DNA of 6,537 bases, taken from contig JAITHS010000281.1 of the NCBI GenBank assembly GCA_031279875.1, positions 1-6,537 of the forward strand, in the 5' to 3' direction. This document shows, piece by piece, positions 1 to 6,537 of the stretch (position 1 is its first letter; each line of letters starts with the position of its first letter). The position numbers were made by a program, and so were the translations under genes. This DNA is from Tannerella sp. (GTDB taxonomy: Bacteria > Bacteroidota > Bacteroidia > Bacteroidales > Tannerellaceae). The notes beneath the pieces are model-generated. The model did no database searches. It had not been told where the DNA came from and saw nothing but the letters and a program-made list of their open reading frames with translations.

Positions 1-60
1 GAGGAACGAAGCAATCCGGAAAGAATGGCACGCTGGATTGCTTCGTACCTCGCAATGACG
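1..60. repeat. Intergenic inverted repeat (palindromic element, left end cut off)
   Basis: Positions 1-17 (gaggaacgaagcaatcc) are the reverse complement of 35-51 (ggattgcttcgtacctc) with one mismatch, separated by 17 bases. The right arm runs on as gcaatgacg to 60, so the left arm very likely continues beyond the window. From memory, similar palindromes built on gaggaacgaagcaatcc and cgcaatgacg recur between genes in many bacterial genomes, which suggests a dispersed non-coding repeat. No transposase gene is associated with it here. Confidence 0.75.
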
Positions 61-119
61 TGGTACCGTCATTACCTATCGTTTGGGGATATCATTCCTG
101 CTCGCAATGACGTGGTACC
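49..119. repeat. 19-bp direct repeat pair, part of the same repeat mosaic
   Basis: The 19-mer ctcgcaatgacgtggtacc is present identically at 49-67 and 101-119, start to start 52 bp apart. Between them, cgtcatt (67-73) faces aatgacg (106-112) as an inverted pair, so the second unit is itself a partial palindrome with a diverged centre (74-105). It looks like a decayed second copy of the element at 1-60 joined through ggtacc. Confidence 0.75.
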
Positions 120-140
120 TTCTGCTTTCTGCTTTCTGCA
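120..140. repeat. 7-bp tandem repeat, three copies
   Basis: ttctgct at 120-126 and 127-133 is followed by ttctgca at 134-140. It lies directly after the 19-bp repeat and before the hairpin. It has no coding context. Confidence 0.7.
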
Positions 141-145
141 AACCG

Positions 146-172
146 CTTGCAGGGTTCTAAAACCACTGCAAG
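146..172 (-). terminator. Hairpin downstream of the lyase gene (possible transcript end)
   Basis: Read on the minus strand, CTTGCAG-T-GGTT-TTAG-AACC-CTGCAAG folds into 7 plus 4 paired bases with one bulged T and a four-base loop. It begins about 30 bases after the lyase stop. There is no run of T after the stem in that direction (CGGTTTGC follows), so it is not a classical intrinsic terminator. It could protect the 3' end of the message or be one more piece of the repeat mosaic. The nearby T6 tract (plus-strand a182-a187) lies before the stem, not after it. Confidence 0.35.
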
Positions 173-201
173 GTGGGGTGTAAAAAACAGGTCGAATAAT
201 A

Positions 202-2448
202 TTAAAAAATCAGCGGTATGGAAACGCTTTTGCCGGCATATTCGCCTTGAGGGAGGTTGATGGTCAGTTTGGTAGTCTTATCCTTTTCGTTGTACTCGGC
301 TGTGGATGGGATAGTTGCGTTAGTAGTAATTCGTGCAGTAAACAGCAATTCAACCGACTTGAGGTGACGGGTCGGGTCGGATACGGTTAAGACGTCGATA
401 ACACCGTTTTTCAAAGAAAACATGACCATACACGGCGTTTTTGCTTCAAAATCTGCTAATTGCCATTTGGTTTTGCATGGCTCATAAAAAACGAAATATG
501 CAACTGAGGAACTGTGTACTGCCTGTAACGCCTTTGTGTTATTGATAACTTTAACAGGTTGATTATCAGCAAATTTATCAACATCGGCAATAGCGCTTGC
601 GGGCATGATGCAATATTCGTATGTGGCTTTTGTCGGTTTGACGCCGTGGTCTATCCAAAGGCAAAATACGTCCTTTTCAACAGTCTGTTTCGATACCGAC
701 GTCTGTTTGTTGGCTTTGAACCAACTGCCTGATTCTGTTCTGTTTGTAACTTTAATATCGGCAGGGCGCAATAACACATATCCTACATTATTATGATGAA
801 TCCAAAGAGTCGGTTGGTGTGATTGGTGCGGATAGGAATGTTTGCCGTGAGGCAAAATTGTGAGTTTGTTGTTGATATTTGCCGTAACATCGCCTTCTAA
901 AAAGCACTGATTGATAGTTGTAGCGACGGGGGAACTGTCGGTAGAAGAAATATCGGCTCCGAGACAAACATACACGCTGTCGAAGAAAAACCACGCTTTA
1001 CGTGCCGAGAGCGGATTGTGCGGGCTTTTGAAGTCAAACGCAACGGCGCCGTAGAGACCGTCGGTAACTGCGCCGACGAAATCCGTCAAACCCGCTTTCT
1101 GTATCACGTCCGGCGACGGCATCATATCTGCCTGAACAACAGTTGTTCCGGGCGGTTTGCGGAAATCGAAAACGGGGGTAATATTGAGATATTCGTTGCC
1201 GTCAAGCGAAAGATAATTTGTCCCGTCGGCGCGGTAATGGTTGGTCAGTCCTTCGCCGTTGTAAGGCTCTTCCATGTTGCGGTTGCGCGTGGAGAACATC
1301 CTGACGGAAGTATAGAATGCAGGACGCTGAAAGACAAAGTGTTCCGTTTGCCAGAAGAATTTTGCAAACGATGCCGGAATAAACGGTTCGCCTTTACGGG
1401 CGCGGATAATGTTTTCGAGTTCGTCGCGACGATAATCCGTCATTTTAGTAAGCATTTCCGGTGTGTGAGTGTCGGCATATTCGGCTGAATGTATGCGTGT
1501 TACATCTCTATTGAGGATGCTGGGATCGTTGGTGCGACCGAAAATCATCTGCTTGCAGACGCCGTCAAGATAGTAATCGACGGCGAGATGAAGTTTTTCT
1601 TCCGTAAACCGGTATTTCGTATCTTGCGTCAAATCGGCAAACTCTACGTATGACGAGAAGAAACCCATGCCGTAACTGAGCGTATTATTGACCCTGTCGG
1701 CACGGTGATGAAAACTAAAATCGGCCTGCATCCCTTTCCCGCCTGGGAAGTATTTTTCGTTAGTAATAGCCTCTTTATCAGCTATTTCTTCGGAAGAGAG
1801 TTTCATTTCTCCTTCGATGATTTTCATTACCTTCTCGAAATTAGGCTCGTCGCGTTTGAAAAGCAGACTTTTTGCCAGCAGAGCGGCTATTTTGATGCGG
1901 TCTCCGCTCGGTCTTGCGCCGGAAGCGTCCATGTTAGCTCTTCCTGCGATAGCGAGCGCTTTCGACTTTTGCGCGTCGGTAAGTTCATTATCAAGCAGAT
2001 AGAGCAAGTTAAGCATTGCGCTCGGCGTTCCGATCTGATTATGCCACCAGTTTTCGCTGATGAAATCGTTGTCGAGCCAGAAATTAAGCGACTTGTCGAG
2101 CGATTGTTTGAGAGCCGCAGAGCCATAAAAACGAGAAGATGCTGATTTATAAGCCTTTGCAAGTTGAAGCAAATTGTTGAGATGTCGCGTATGCTCGAAA
2201 GCGATTCTCGATGTATCGGTATAATTGATACCGTTCCAAGTACCGTCGCTACGCATCGTTTCGAAGATACGGGCAACATGTTCGTCATTAACGCCTGCCG
2301 ACAGGTAGTAAAGACTGATTTTTTTACGTATTTTTTCCATGTCGGATATATCGGAGGACATACCGGAGGACATACCGGAAAAATCTTGCGCGTTAAGCGT
2401 TTGTGATAAAATGCTTATTATAAGCAAAAAAATAACATTTGTTTTCAT
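202..2448 (-). CDS. Secreted polysaccharide lyase family 8 (chondroitin AC / hyaluronate / xanthan lyase type)
   Basis: This 748-residue protein should break a uronic-acid polysaccharide by beta-elimination outside the cytoplasm. Residues 1-20 are a signal peptide (MKTNVIFLLIISILSQTLNA, cut before Q21) with no lipobox cysteine. Residues ~35-370 form the alpha/alpha toroid and ~375-748 the beta-sandwich domains usual for PL8, and the length is normal. Expected active-site residues are visible in order: N137 in NWWHNQIGTP, H247/H248 in DFSFHHRADR, Y259 in LSYGMGF, R314 and R318 in NRDVTR (four apart, as in chondroitin AC lyase), then E394 and N397 in MEEPYNGEG. The block DFRKPPGTTVVQAD (427-440) is also typical of the family. 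The histidine-to-tyrosine spacing is slightly longer than in hyaluronate lyase, so it probably belongs to a less studied subfamily. It is the last gene of the operon. Family assignment is strong; substrate (glycosaminoglycan, xanthan-like or a plant uronic polymer) is open. Confidence 0.88.
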   Translation of the reverse strand: MKTNVIFLLIISILSQTLNAQDFSGMSSGMSSDISDMEKIRKKISLYYLSAGVNDEHVARIFETMRSDGTWNGINYTDTSRIAFEHTRHLNNLLQLAKAYKSASSRFYGSAALKQSLDKSLNFWLDNDFISENWWHNQIGTPSAMLNLLYLLDNELTDAQKSKALAIAGRANMDASGARPSGDRIKIAALLAKSLLFKRDEPNFEKVMKIIEGEMKLSSEEIADKEAITNEKYFPGGKGMQADFSFHHRADRVNNTLSYGMGFFSSYVEFADLTQDTKYRFTEEKLHLAVDYYLDGVCKQMIFGRTNDPSILNRDVTRIHSAEYADTHTPEMLTKMTDYRRDELENIIRARKGEPFIPASFAKFFWQTEHFVFQRPAFYTSVRMFSTRNRNMEEPYNGEGLTNHYRADGTNYLSLDGNEYLNITPVFDFRKPPGTTVVQADMMPSPDVIQKAGLTDFVGAVTDGLYGAVAFDFKSPHNPLSARKAWFFFDSVYVCLGADISSTDSSPVATTINQCFLEGDVTANINNKLTILPHGKHSYPHQSHQPTLWIHHNNVGYVLLRPADIKVTNRTESGSWFKANKQTSVSKQTVEKDVFCLWIDHGVKPTKATYEYCIMPASAIADVDKFADNQPVKVINNTKALQAVHSSSVAYFVFYEPCKTKWQLADFEAKTPCMVMFSLKNGVIDVLTVSDPTRHLKSVELLFTARITTNATIPSTAEYNEKDKTTKLTINLPQGEYAGKSVSIPLIF
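2352..2379 (-). repeat. 12-bp tandem repeat within the lyase gene
   Basis: On the plus strand the unit cggaggacatac occurs at 2352-2363 and again at 2364-2375, followed by cgga; a degenerate copy lies to the left of it. It encodes the low-complexity stretch SGMSSGMSSDIS just after the signal peptide, before the folded toroid domain. Each unit adds four residues in frame, so slippage here would lengthen or shorten a flexible leader without breaking the enzyme. Confidence 0.75.
2445..2448 (-). promoter_or_regulatory. ATGA start/stop overlap (translational coupling site)
   Basis: The TGA stop of the DUF2400 gene (2447-2445) and the ATG of the lyase gene (2448-2446) share bases in the tetranucleotide ATGA. 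The bases before it (CAATCTTTTAAAAT) are A/T-rich with no Shine-Dalgarno, so re-initiation by ribosomes finishing the upstream gene is the likely way the lyase is translated. This start is favoured because it begins directly with a well-formed signal peptide. Confidence 0.75.
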
Positions 2449-3203
2449 ATTTTAAAAGATTGTTGTGTTACTCCGACGCCGAAGAGTGCGAAGTCATAAA
2501 TAATAGGATCCGAAGGATTAAATTCACGCAGTTTGGCGGTCAGTTCTTCTACGGCGCGTCGGTCATTAGAGGAGCGTGTGAGAAGCCCAAGTGCGCGTGC
2601 CGTATTGCCGACATGAACGTCAAGCGGGATGTATAAATCGCATGGTTTCAATGATTTCCAAACGCCGATATCTACTATGCCGTCTGTTCTGACTAACCAT
2701 CGTAACGCCAGATTGACCCTTTTGAGGGCTGACTTGACGGCGTTGCGAGAATAGCAGCGTATATCCGTTTGTTGGGCGTTGGCTTGCATCGCATATCCGT
2801 TGAGCGTTTCAACGAGCGTCCACGCATTGCGTTTGTCTTCCGGCAAAGACGCAAAACATTCGTCAATACTCTTATAATCAGCATATAATGCTTTAAAACC
2901 TCGCAGCATATACGCTAAATTATGTTCAAAAAAAGTTCGGTGAACATTGGCAGTGCCGAGCGTTTTATAGCCTTCGTTCATCACAAAATCGAAAGGACTT
3001 GTGCCCATCTTTGCCAGCATCCTCTCCGCGTCGCGCAATATCATCGACCTCTTACCCCACGCGATATTCGCAACAGTAAAAGCAACGATTTCGATATCTC
3101 TCAAATCGTTGTAACGGCGCGGAAATCGCACAGGGTCGTCATCAATAAACGCCTCAGTATTAATCTTTTCGACATGTTCGTCGAGAAATTCTTTTATGTT
3201 CAT
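2445..3203 (-). CDS. DUF2400 / TIGR02757 family protein
   Basis: This 252-residue protein has no signal peptide or membrane segment, so it should be cytoplasmic. The family is recognised from its N-terminal block (DDPVRFPRRYNDLRDIEIVAF, with AWGKRSMI at 48-55), from the block around KRVNLALRWLVR (161-172), and from IPLDVHVGNTARALGL (192-207) with DPIIYDFALFGVG (232-244) near the C terminus. The family has no established function that I know of. The last two blocks resemble the catalytic half of HhH-GPD DNA glycosylases, where an Asp in a VDxHV-type motif is catalytic; D195 would be its counterpart. The gene starts 12 bp after the stop of the glycosidase gene and its TGA overlaps the ATG of the lyase gene. 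No Shine-Dalgarno precedes the start (CGGACGAATTTT). The family call is confident; the DNA-glycosylase link is my inference. Confidence 0.85.
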   Translation of the reverse strand: MNIKEFLDEHVEKINTEAFIDDDPVRFPRRYNDLRDIEIVAFTVANIAWGKRSMILRDAERMLAKMGTSPFDFVMNEGYKTLGTANVHRTFFEHNLAYMLRGFKALYADYKSIDECFASLPEDKRNAWTLVETLNGYAMQANAQQTDIRCYSRNAVKSALKRVNLALRWLVRTDGIVDIGVWKSLKPCDLYIPLDVHVGNTARALGLLTRSSNDRRAVEELTAKLREFNPSDPIIYDFALFGVGVTQQSFKI

Positions 3204-3215
3204 AAAATTCGTCCG

Positions 3216-6200
3216 TCATCGGTAATCGAGCCATACTTTCATCTCGCCGGCATCGCGGTTGTCCCATGCGTAGTACGGAATTAGGGTAATCGGCTCACTG
3301 TCGGGCGTTGATGCTTTGATAGTTACGACGCCGTTGAGAAGCGTTGGCTCAAAAGCGGCTGTAAACTTGGTGTCGGGTTGTAATACTGTTTTGTCAAATG
3401 CCTTATTATCAACCTGTTCGGCGCAATAGACCAACGCACCACGCCGAATGGCGCGTTTACCTTCGTTTTCTTTAACGCGAGGGTCGGCGGAGATAACTTC
3501 AACGGGCATATCAAGCGTTAATACAATATCATCTCCCGCTTTCCACTCGCGTTTGATTACGGCGTAACCCTTTTCAACAGTTGGTTTCAGTGCTTCGCCG
3601 TTAACTGTTATCGTGTTTTGACGGCACCAGTCGGGGATACGCAGGCGTATTTCGCCTTTGTAGGGCTTTTTCAACTCATTTACAGTCAGTTTGACGGTAC
3701 CGTCCCACGGGTAGTTTGTCGTCTGCGTCAATTTGACGGTATTATTGCCTATCGCAAACGAGGCTGTATTACCGATGAAAAGATTGATCCACAGCGCATT
3801 ATCCGACACGCCATAGATATAATTCCCTATCGACGGCAAAAAGCGCGATACCTGACTCGGACAGCAGGCGCAGCCGTACCACGCCTGACGGTGGTGAGTA
3901 CCGTGCGAGGCTAACGGATTGACATAGAAGAACATATCACCTTTGAGCGAAATTCCCGCCAACGCGCCGTTGTACATTGAGCGTTCAAGGACGTCAACAT
4001 ATTTCGCATCGCCGGTAAAATAATTCATCCGCGAGTTCCAGAACACCATACCTATCGAAGCGCATGTTTCGCAGTAGGCGTCGTAGTTGGGAAGGTCATA
4101 ATCGGTCGTAAATCCCTCATTATGACGCGATGAGCCTATGCCGCCGGTAACGTACATATTGCGTAGCACAACATCGTCCCAGAGGCGATTCATGGCTGTG
4201 ATATAGCCCGTATCGCGTTTCAGAGCGGCAACGTCCGACATTCCGCAGTAGAGATACATTGCACGAACGGCATGTCCTGCAATGTCGGTCATCTCGCGTA
4301 CAGGTTTATCATCCTGATAATAAGCGCTATTCCATTGCCCTTCGTCGCCTTTGCTGCCGTGTCCGTGTCCGCGCTCTTCGAGCAGCCAGTTAGCAAAATC
4401 GAGATATTTCCGCTTGCCTGTAACGTTGTATAATTTAACAAGAGCGAGTTCTATTTCCTCATGCCCCGGCACCCAATGGCGTTTACCCGGACCGAATATC
4501 GACATGCAATGGTCGGCCATACGTTCCGAAACGTCAAGCAGTTTGCGTTTGCCCGTCGCCTGATAATAGGCAACGGCGGCTTCAAACATGTGTCCGGCGC
4601 AGTACATCTCGTGTTTCTCCATGTTGTGCCAGCGTTTGTCGAGACCCGTCAAGGTGTAGAAAGTGTTGATATAGCCGTCAGGTTGCTGTGCGGCGGCAAA
4701 CTTGTCGATCCACTCGTCGGCTTTGCGTTCGAGCGCCGCGTCGGGGTTATTAACAAGCGAGTAAGCGATACCTTCGAGCGCCTTGTAAACGTCGGAATCG
4801 TCGAAGTAAATCCCCGAATGTTTACCTTCGCCTTTGGCGGCGTTCTCGAAATTACGTATGCGACCGGTTTTATTTTCAATTTGGTCGATACAAACCGCGA
4901 GCGTTGTAGTAGCATGACTGTGCAGTCGCGGCGCCCAAAAAGCGTCGCTAATTTTGACGTGCGAGAAGTCAACCGGCTCTATCAGTCGGAGTGATTTCTC
5001 TTCTTTGCATCCGGTCAAACTGTAGAATTTACCTTTGCCGGGCGCCGGATATTTACACTTTTTACTGTCGAGTACTAATACCCAATCAGTATATTCTCCT
5101 GTCTCCGGCGGATTGAACAGATGTCCGGTTTCGCTGTTGTTTAATATACCGATGCGCTGTGCCTTGCCGTTGCGCGGGTTGAACCACCACGCGACGATTT
5201 TTGATCCTTTGACAACGTTGGTGTTAACTTTGAATGCTCTGCCTACCGGAGCGTATATCATGGCGTATGTTCCGTCGTTGTCGCGGGTTGCCACAAACCG
5301 GTATCGTCCTTCTCCCGGAACGGAAGTAGGGACGTCGGAAGCGATGATGATCGACGGGTCGGGTATTCTGTTCAGGAAAGGTCGGGATTCGATTAACGCT
5401 TTGCCGTAAGCCACCTGTGCGGAACCGGGCTGGTTAAGCGCCGCTTTCCACGACATCAGCGGACTGTTTACGGGTGTGCGTTTGTCGGGATCGTACATCT
5501 GCCATACGGAATGATGACCGTACGTATGTCCGAAAGCGCCGTTGAAAGTATCCCAGTAAAACGTTTTCCGCACATCTGCCGCGATAGAATGTCCCAGCGT
5601 TCCGGGCTTGAACGATACGGGATGATCTTCATAGAGCGGTTCTCCGTCGATGACGGGTTTGGGAGGATTGCGCCGGTAGTCGTCGAGCGTTTTACTGTAA
5701 TTATGAGTATATTCCGTATTATGTCCGTTTTGTCGCATGTTGAAATCTATCCATTCATCGTTATGAAACCACTCCGACGAGCCTCTGCCGCCTGACGGAT
5801 GGAATGTAGCCAGATGTGCGCCGCTGTCGCCGTCTTTGAGACCTCGCGCCATAGATTGTATTATTTGCCGCTGACGGTCGTTTTCGATATTCCGGTCGCC
5901 GCCGAGTATCCATATCAGTTGCCGGTCTTTGTATCTTTTACCAAGAAAATATCCGTATTTGTAGGCGTTTTCGGGTGTAAAGATCGGTTTGTCGTCGTGC
6001 CAATTATTGCCCCACGTAGGCAAAAAACCGATATACATACCCAGCTCATTGGCTTTGTTGACGATATAATCCACATGATCCCAGTAGTCATTGTTGTCGC
6101 CCTCCTTGACGGCAGGCTTTTCGGGGTTCAGGTTGTCGAGCGGCAGATGTCCGTAAGCATTGGGAACGTTCAGCCCGTTAAATTCGGCGAGGGCAACTGC

Positions 6201-6434
6201 CTGAATGACGGTAAATCCTTTTTTTGCTCTCTCGGTCAAATAAAAATCGGCTTCTTCTCTGTTTAATCGGTGAAACAGTTCCCACGCTGTATCTCCCAGA
6301 TAAAAAAACGGCGTACCGTCGGCATGTTGCAGAAATCGCCTGTTGTCAGACGTTATGAGACGTCCGTGCATAAAATCCTTCTTTTGCGAATAGCAAGAGA
6401 GCGAAATGAAAAGAAAAACGAATAATGTGCGCAT
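3216..6434 (-). CDS. Secreted two-domain glycosidase: apiosidase-like GH140/DUF4038 module fused to a GH127 module
   Basis: This 1072-residue protein appears to be two enzymes in one chain. Residues 1-16 are a short signal peptide ([16 protein letters not shown], cleavage expected before Q17); C14 makes a weak lipobox, so a lipoprotein is possible. Residues ~20-365 match the apiosidase-like DUF4038 TIM barrel, with the motifs [11 protein letters not shown] (47-57), WILGGDRN (D180) and DGEPLYED (E265). D180 and E265 are the expected catalytic acids. Residues ~370-460 look like the small beta domain that usually follows it (Collagen_bind_2). Residues ~485-1072 form a GH127 (former DUF1680) module. 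It has HEMYCAGH (608-615), AGHAVR (719-724), the putative acid/base E773, the zinc ligands E789 and C791, and C857/C858, where C857 would be the cysteine nucleophile by comparison with the Bifidobacterium HypBA1 enzyme. Known GH127 enzymes release beta-L-arabinofuranose or related sugars; GH140 releases apiose-linked units from RG-II. The start follows the preceding stop by 3 bp and has no Shine-Dalgarno. The domain calls are strong; the exact sugars are inferred. Confidence 0.9.
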   Translation of the reverse strand: MRTLFVFLFISLSCYSQKKDFMHGRLITSDNRRFLQHADGTPFFYLGDTAWELFHRLNREEADFYLTERAKKGFTVIQAVALAEFNGLNVPNAYGHLPLDNLNPEKPAVKEGDNNDYWDHVDYIVNKANELGMYIGFLPTWGNNWHDDKPIFTPENAYKYGYFLGKRYKDRQLIWILGGDRNIENDRQRQIIQSMARGLKDGDSGAHLATFHPSGGRGSSEWFHNDEWIDFNMRQNGHNTEYTHNYSKTLDDYRRNPPKPVIDGEPLYEDHPVSFKPGTLGHSIAADVRKTFYWDTFNGAFGHTYGHHSVWQMYDPDKRTPVNSPLMSWKAALNQPGSAQVAYGKALIESRPFLNRIPDPSIIIASDVPTSVPGEGRYRFVATRDNDGTYAMIYAPVGRAFKVNTNVVKGSKIVAWWFNPRNGKAQRIGILNNSETGHLFNPPETGEYTDWVLVLDSKKCKYPAPGKGKFYSLTGCKEEKSLRLIEPVDFSHVKISDAFWAPRLHSHATTTLAVCIDQIENKTGRIRNFENAAKGEGKHSGIYFDDSDVYKALEGIAYSLVNNPDAALERKADEWIDKFAAAQQPDGYINTFYTLTGLDKRWHNMEKHEMYCAGHMFEAAVAYYQATGKRKLLDVSERMADHCMSIFGPGKRHWVPGHEEIELALVKLYNVTGKRKYLDFANWLLEERGHGHGSKGDEGQWNSAYYQDDKPVREMTDIAGHAVRAMYLYCGMSDVAALKRDTGYITAMNRLWDDVVLRNMYVTGGIGSSRHNEGFTTDYDLPNYDAYCETCASIGMVFWNSRMNYFTGDAKYVDVLERSMYNGALAGISLKGDMFFYVNPLASHGTHHRQAWYGCACCPSQVSRFLPSIGNYIYGVSDNALWINLFIGNTASFAIGNNTVKLTQTTNYPWDGTVKLTVNELKKPYKGEIRLRIPDWCRQNTITVNGEALKPTVEKGYAVIKREWKAGDDIVLTLDMPVEVISADPRVKENEGKRAIRRGALVYCAEQVDNKAFDKTVLQPDTKFTAAFEPTLLNGVVTIKASTPDSEPITLIPYYAWDNRDAGEMKVWLDYR
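4983..5054 (-). other. Fusion junction with lipobox-like motif (residues 461-484)
   Basis: The apiosidase-like half reaches its natural end near [17 protein letters not shown]. The GH127 half begins at [15 protein letters not shown]. The linker between them reads [22 protein letters not shown] followed by charged residues is a textbook lipoprotein lipobox (cysteine C476, codon 5009-5007), and KFYS before it resembles the charged start of a signal peptide with the hydrophobic core missing. Where it sits, 470 residues into a protein, it cannot act as a signal. My inference is that it is a relic of the signal peptide of a formerly separate GH127 lipoprotein. A chance match is possible because the motif is only four residues long. 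Confidence 0.5.
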
Positions 6435-6437
6435 ATT

Positions 6438-6537
6438 TTATAAAATTATTTCAAATTCGTACGGTTCGGATGGTGTTGTGCGTTTTAATGCTGTTAGAAC
6501 AACGTCTTTACCGACTTTGATATTGTTATTTGCCAGA
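6438..6537 (-). CDS. C-terminal end of an unidentified gene (partial, cut by the window edge)
   Basis: An open frame enters from the right edge and ends at a TAA stop (6440-6438). The 32 visible codons end in the residues KRTTPSEPYEFEIIL. The stop lies 3 bp before the ATG of the next gene on the same strand, and the frame is open throughout, so I read it as the 3' end of the preceding gene in the operon. The fragment is too short to assign a family. Its alternating polar and hydrophobic residues would fit the last strands of a beta-sandwich at the end of a secreted glycosidase, but that is a guess from context. No function is proposed. Confidence 0.7.
   Translation of the reverse strand, partial: LANNNIKVGKDVVLTALKRTTPSEPYEFEIIL

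Noticed and set aside
1..140. Possible CRISPR array because of regularly placed repeats
   Set aside because: Only two copies of the 19-mer, the repeats differ in type and overlap inverted arms, and there are no uniform spacers or cas genes.
173..201. T6 tract after the lyase stop as an intrinsic terminator
   Set aside because: No stem-loop precedes it on the minus strand; the only good hairpin lies downstream of it.
1018..1488. 156-codon plus-strand open frame opposite the lyase gene
   Set aside because: It lies entirely antisense to a confidently identified lyase; its translation is rich in Arg, Cys and His with no recognisable domain, as expected for a shadow frame.
1705..2145. 146-codon plus-strand open frame
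   Set aside because: Antisense to the catalytic domain of the lyase, no family resemblance and no plausible start context.
4461..4994. 177-codon plus-strand open frame, the longest on that strand
   Set aside because: Antisense to the GH127 domain, whose conserved motifs fix the real frame. The absence of stops reflects the codon usage of the opposite strand.
5799..6266. 155-codon plus-strand open frame with hydrophobic stretches
   Set aside because: Hydrophobic runs arise from the complement of the apiosidase-like domain; no coherent membrane topology or known family.
6384..6434. Firm lipoprotein call for the fusion enzyme from C14 in the signal peptide
   Set aside because: The residue at -3 is Ser, not Leu/Val/Ile, and an ordinary cleavage site before Q17 fits equally well; left undecided.
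6435..6537. Promoter for the fusion enzyme gene
   Set aside because: The stretch is the coding end of the previous gene with a 3-bp gap, and I see no clear Bacteroidota -7/-33 pair, so the gene is read as operon-internal.

Overview
The window looks like part of a carbohydrate-degradation gene cluster from a member of the Bacteroidota, most likely Bacteroidales. The evidence is a secreted PL8-type polysaccharide lyase, a secreted GH127-containing enzyme, a DUF2400/TIGR02757 protein (a family common in this phylum), signal peptides ending just before Gln, and start codons preceded by A/T-rich sequence with no Shine-Dalgarno motif. The lineage is inferred from gene content only.

All genes lie on the minus strand and read from the right edge to the left. 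In transcription order they are: (1) the last 32 codons of an unidentified gene (stop at 6438); (2) a 1072-residue secreted enzyme joining an apiosidase-like (GH140/DUF4038) module to a GH127 beta-L-arabinofuranosidase-type module (6434-3216); (3) a 252-residue cytoplasmic DUF2400/TIGR02757 protein (3203-2445); (4) a 748-residue secreted PL8 polysaccharide lyase (2448-202). The spacings are 3 bp, 12 bp and a 4-bp overlap (ATGA), so the genes are almost certainly one transcription unit. Positions 1-201 lie downstream of the last gene and hold no gene. They contain a mosaic of short inverted, direct and tandem repeats and a hairpin.

The two CAZymes probably act outside the cytoplasm on a complex glycan. 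GH127 and GH140 families have known members that act on plant pectin (rhamnogalacturonan-II) side chains or arabinofuranosides. PL8 enzymes cleave uronic-acid polymers such as chondroitin, hyaluronan or xanthan. The true substrate is not evident, and the combination is itself notable. The DUF2400 protein has no obvious role in glycan breakdown; its C-terminal half resembles the catalytic half of HhH-GPD DNA glycosylases, and it may simply be a passenger in the operon.

The best leads are the two-enzyme fusion, which carries what looks like a relic lipoprotein lipobox at its junction; the DUF2400 gene locked between two secreted CAZymes; and the repeat-rich 3' flank. I saw no mobile element gene, CRISPR array, tRNA or rRNA.
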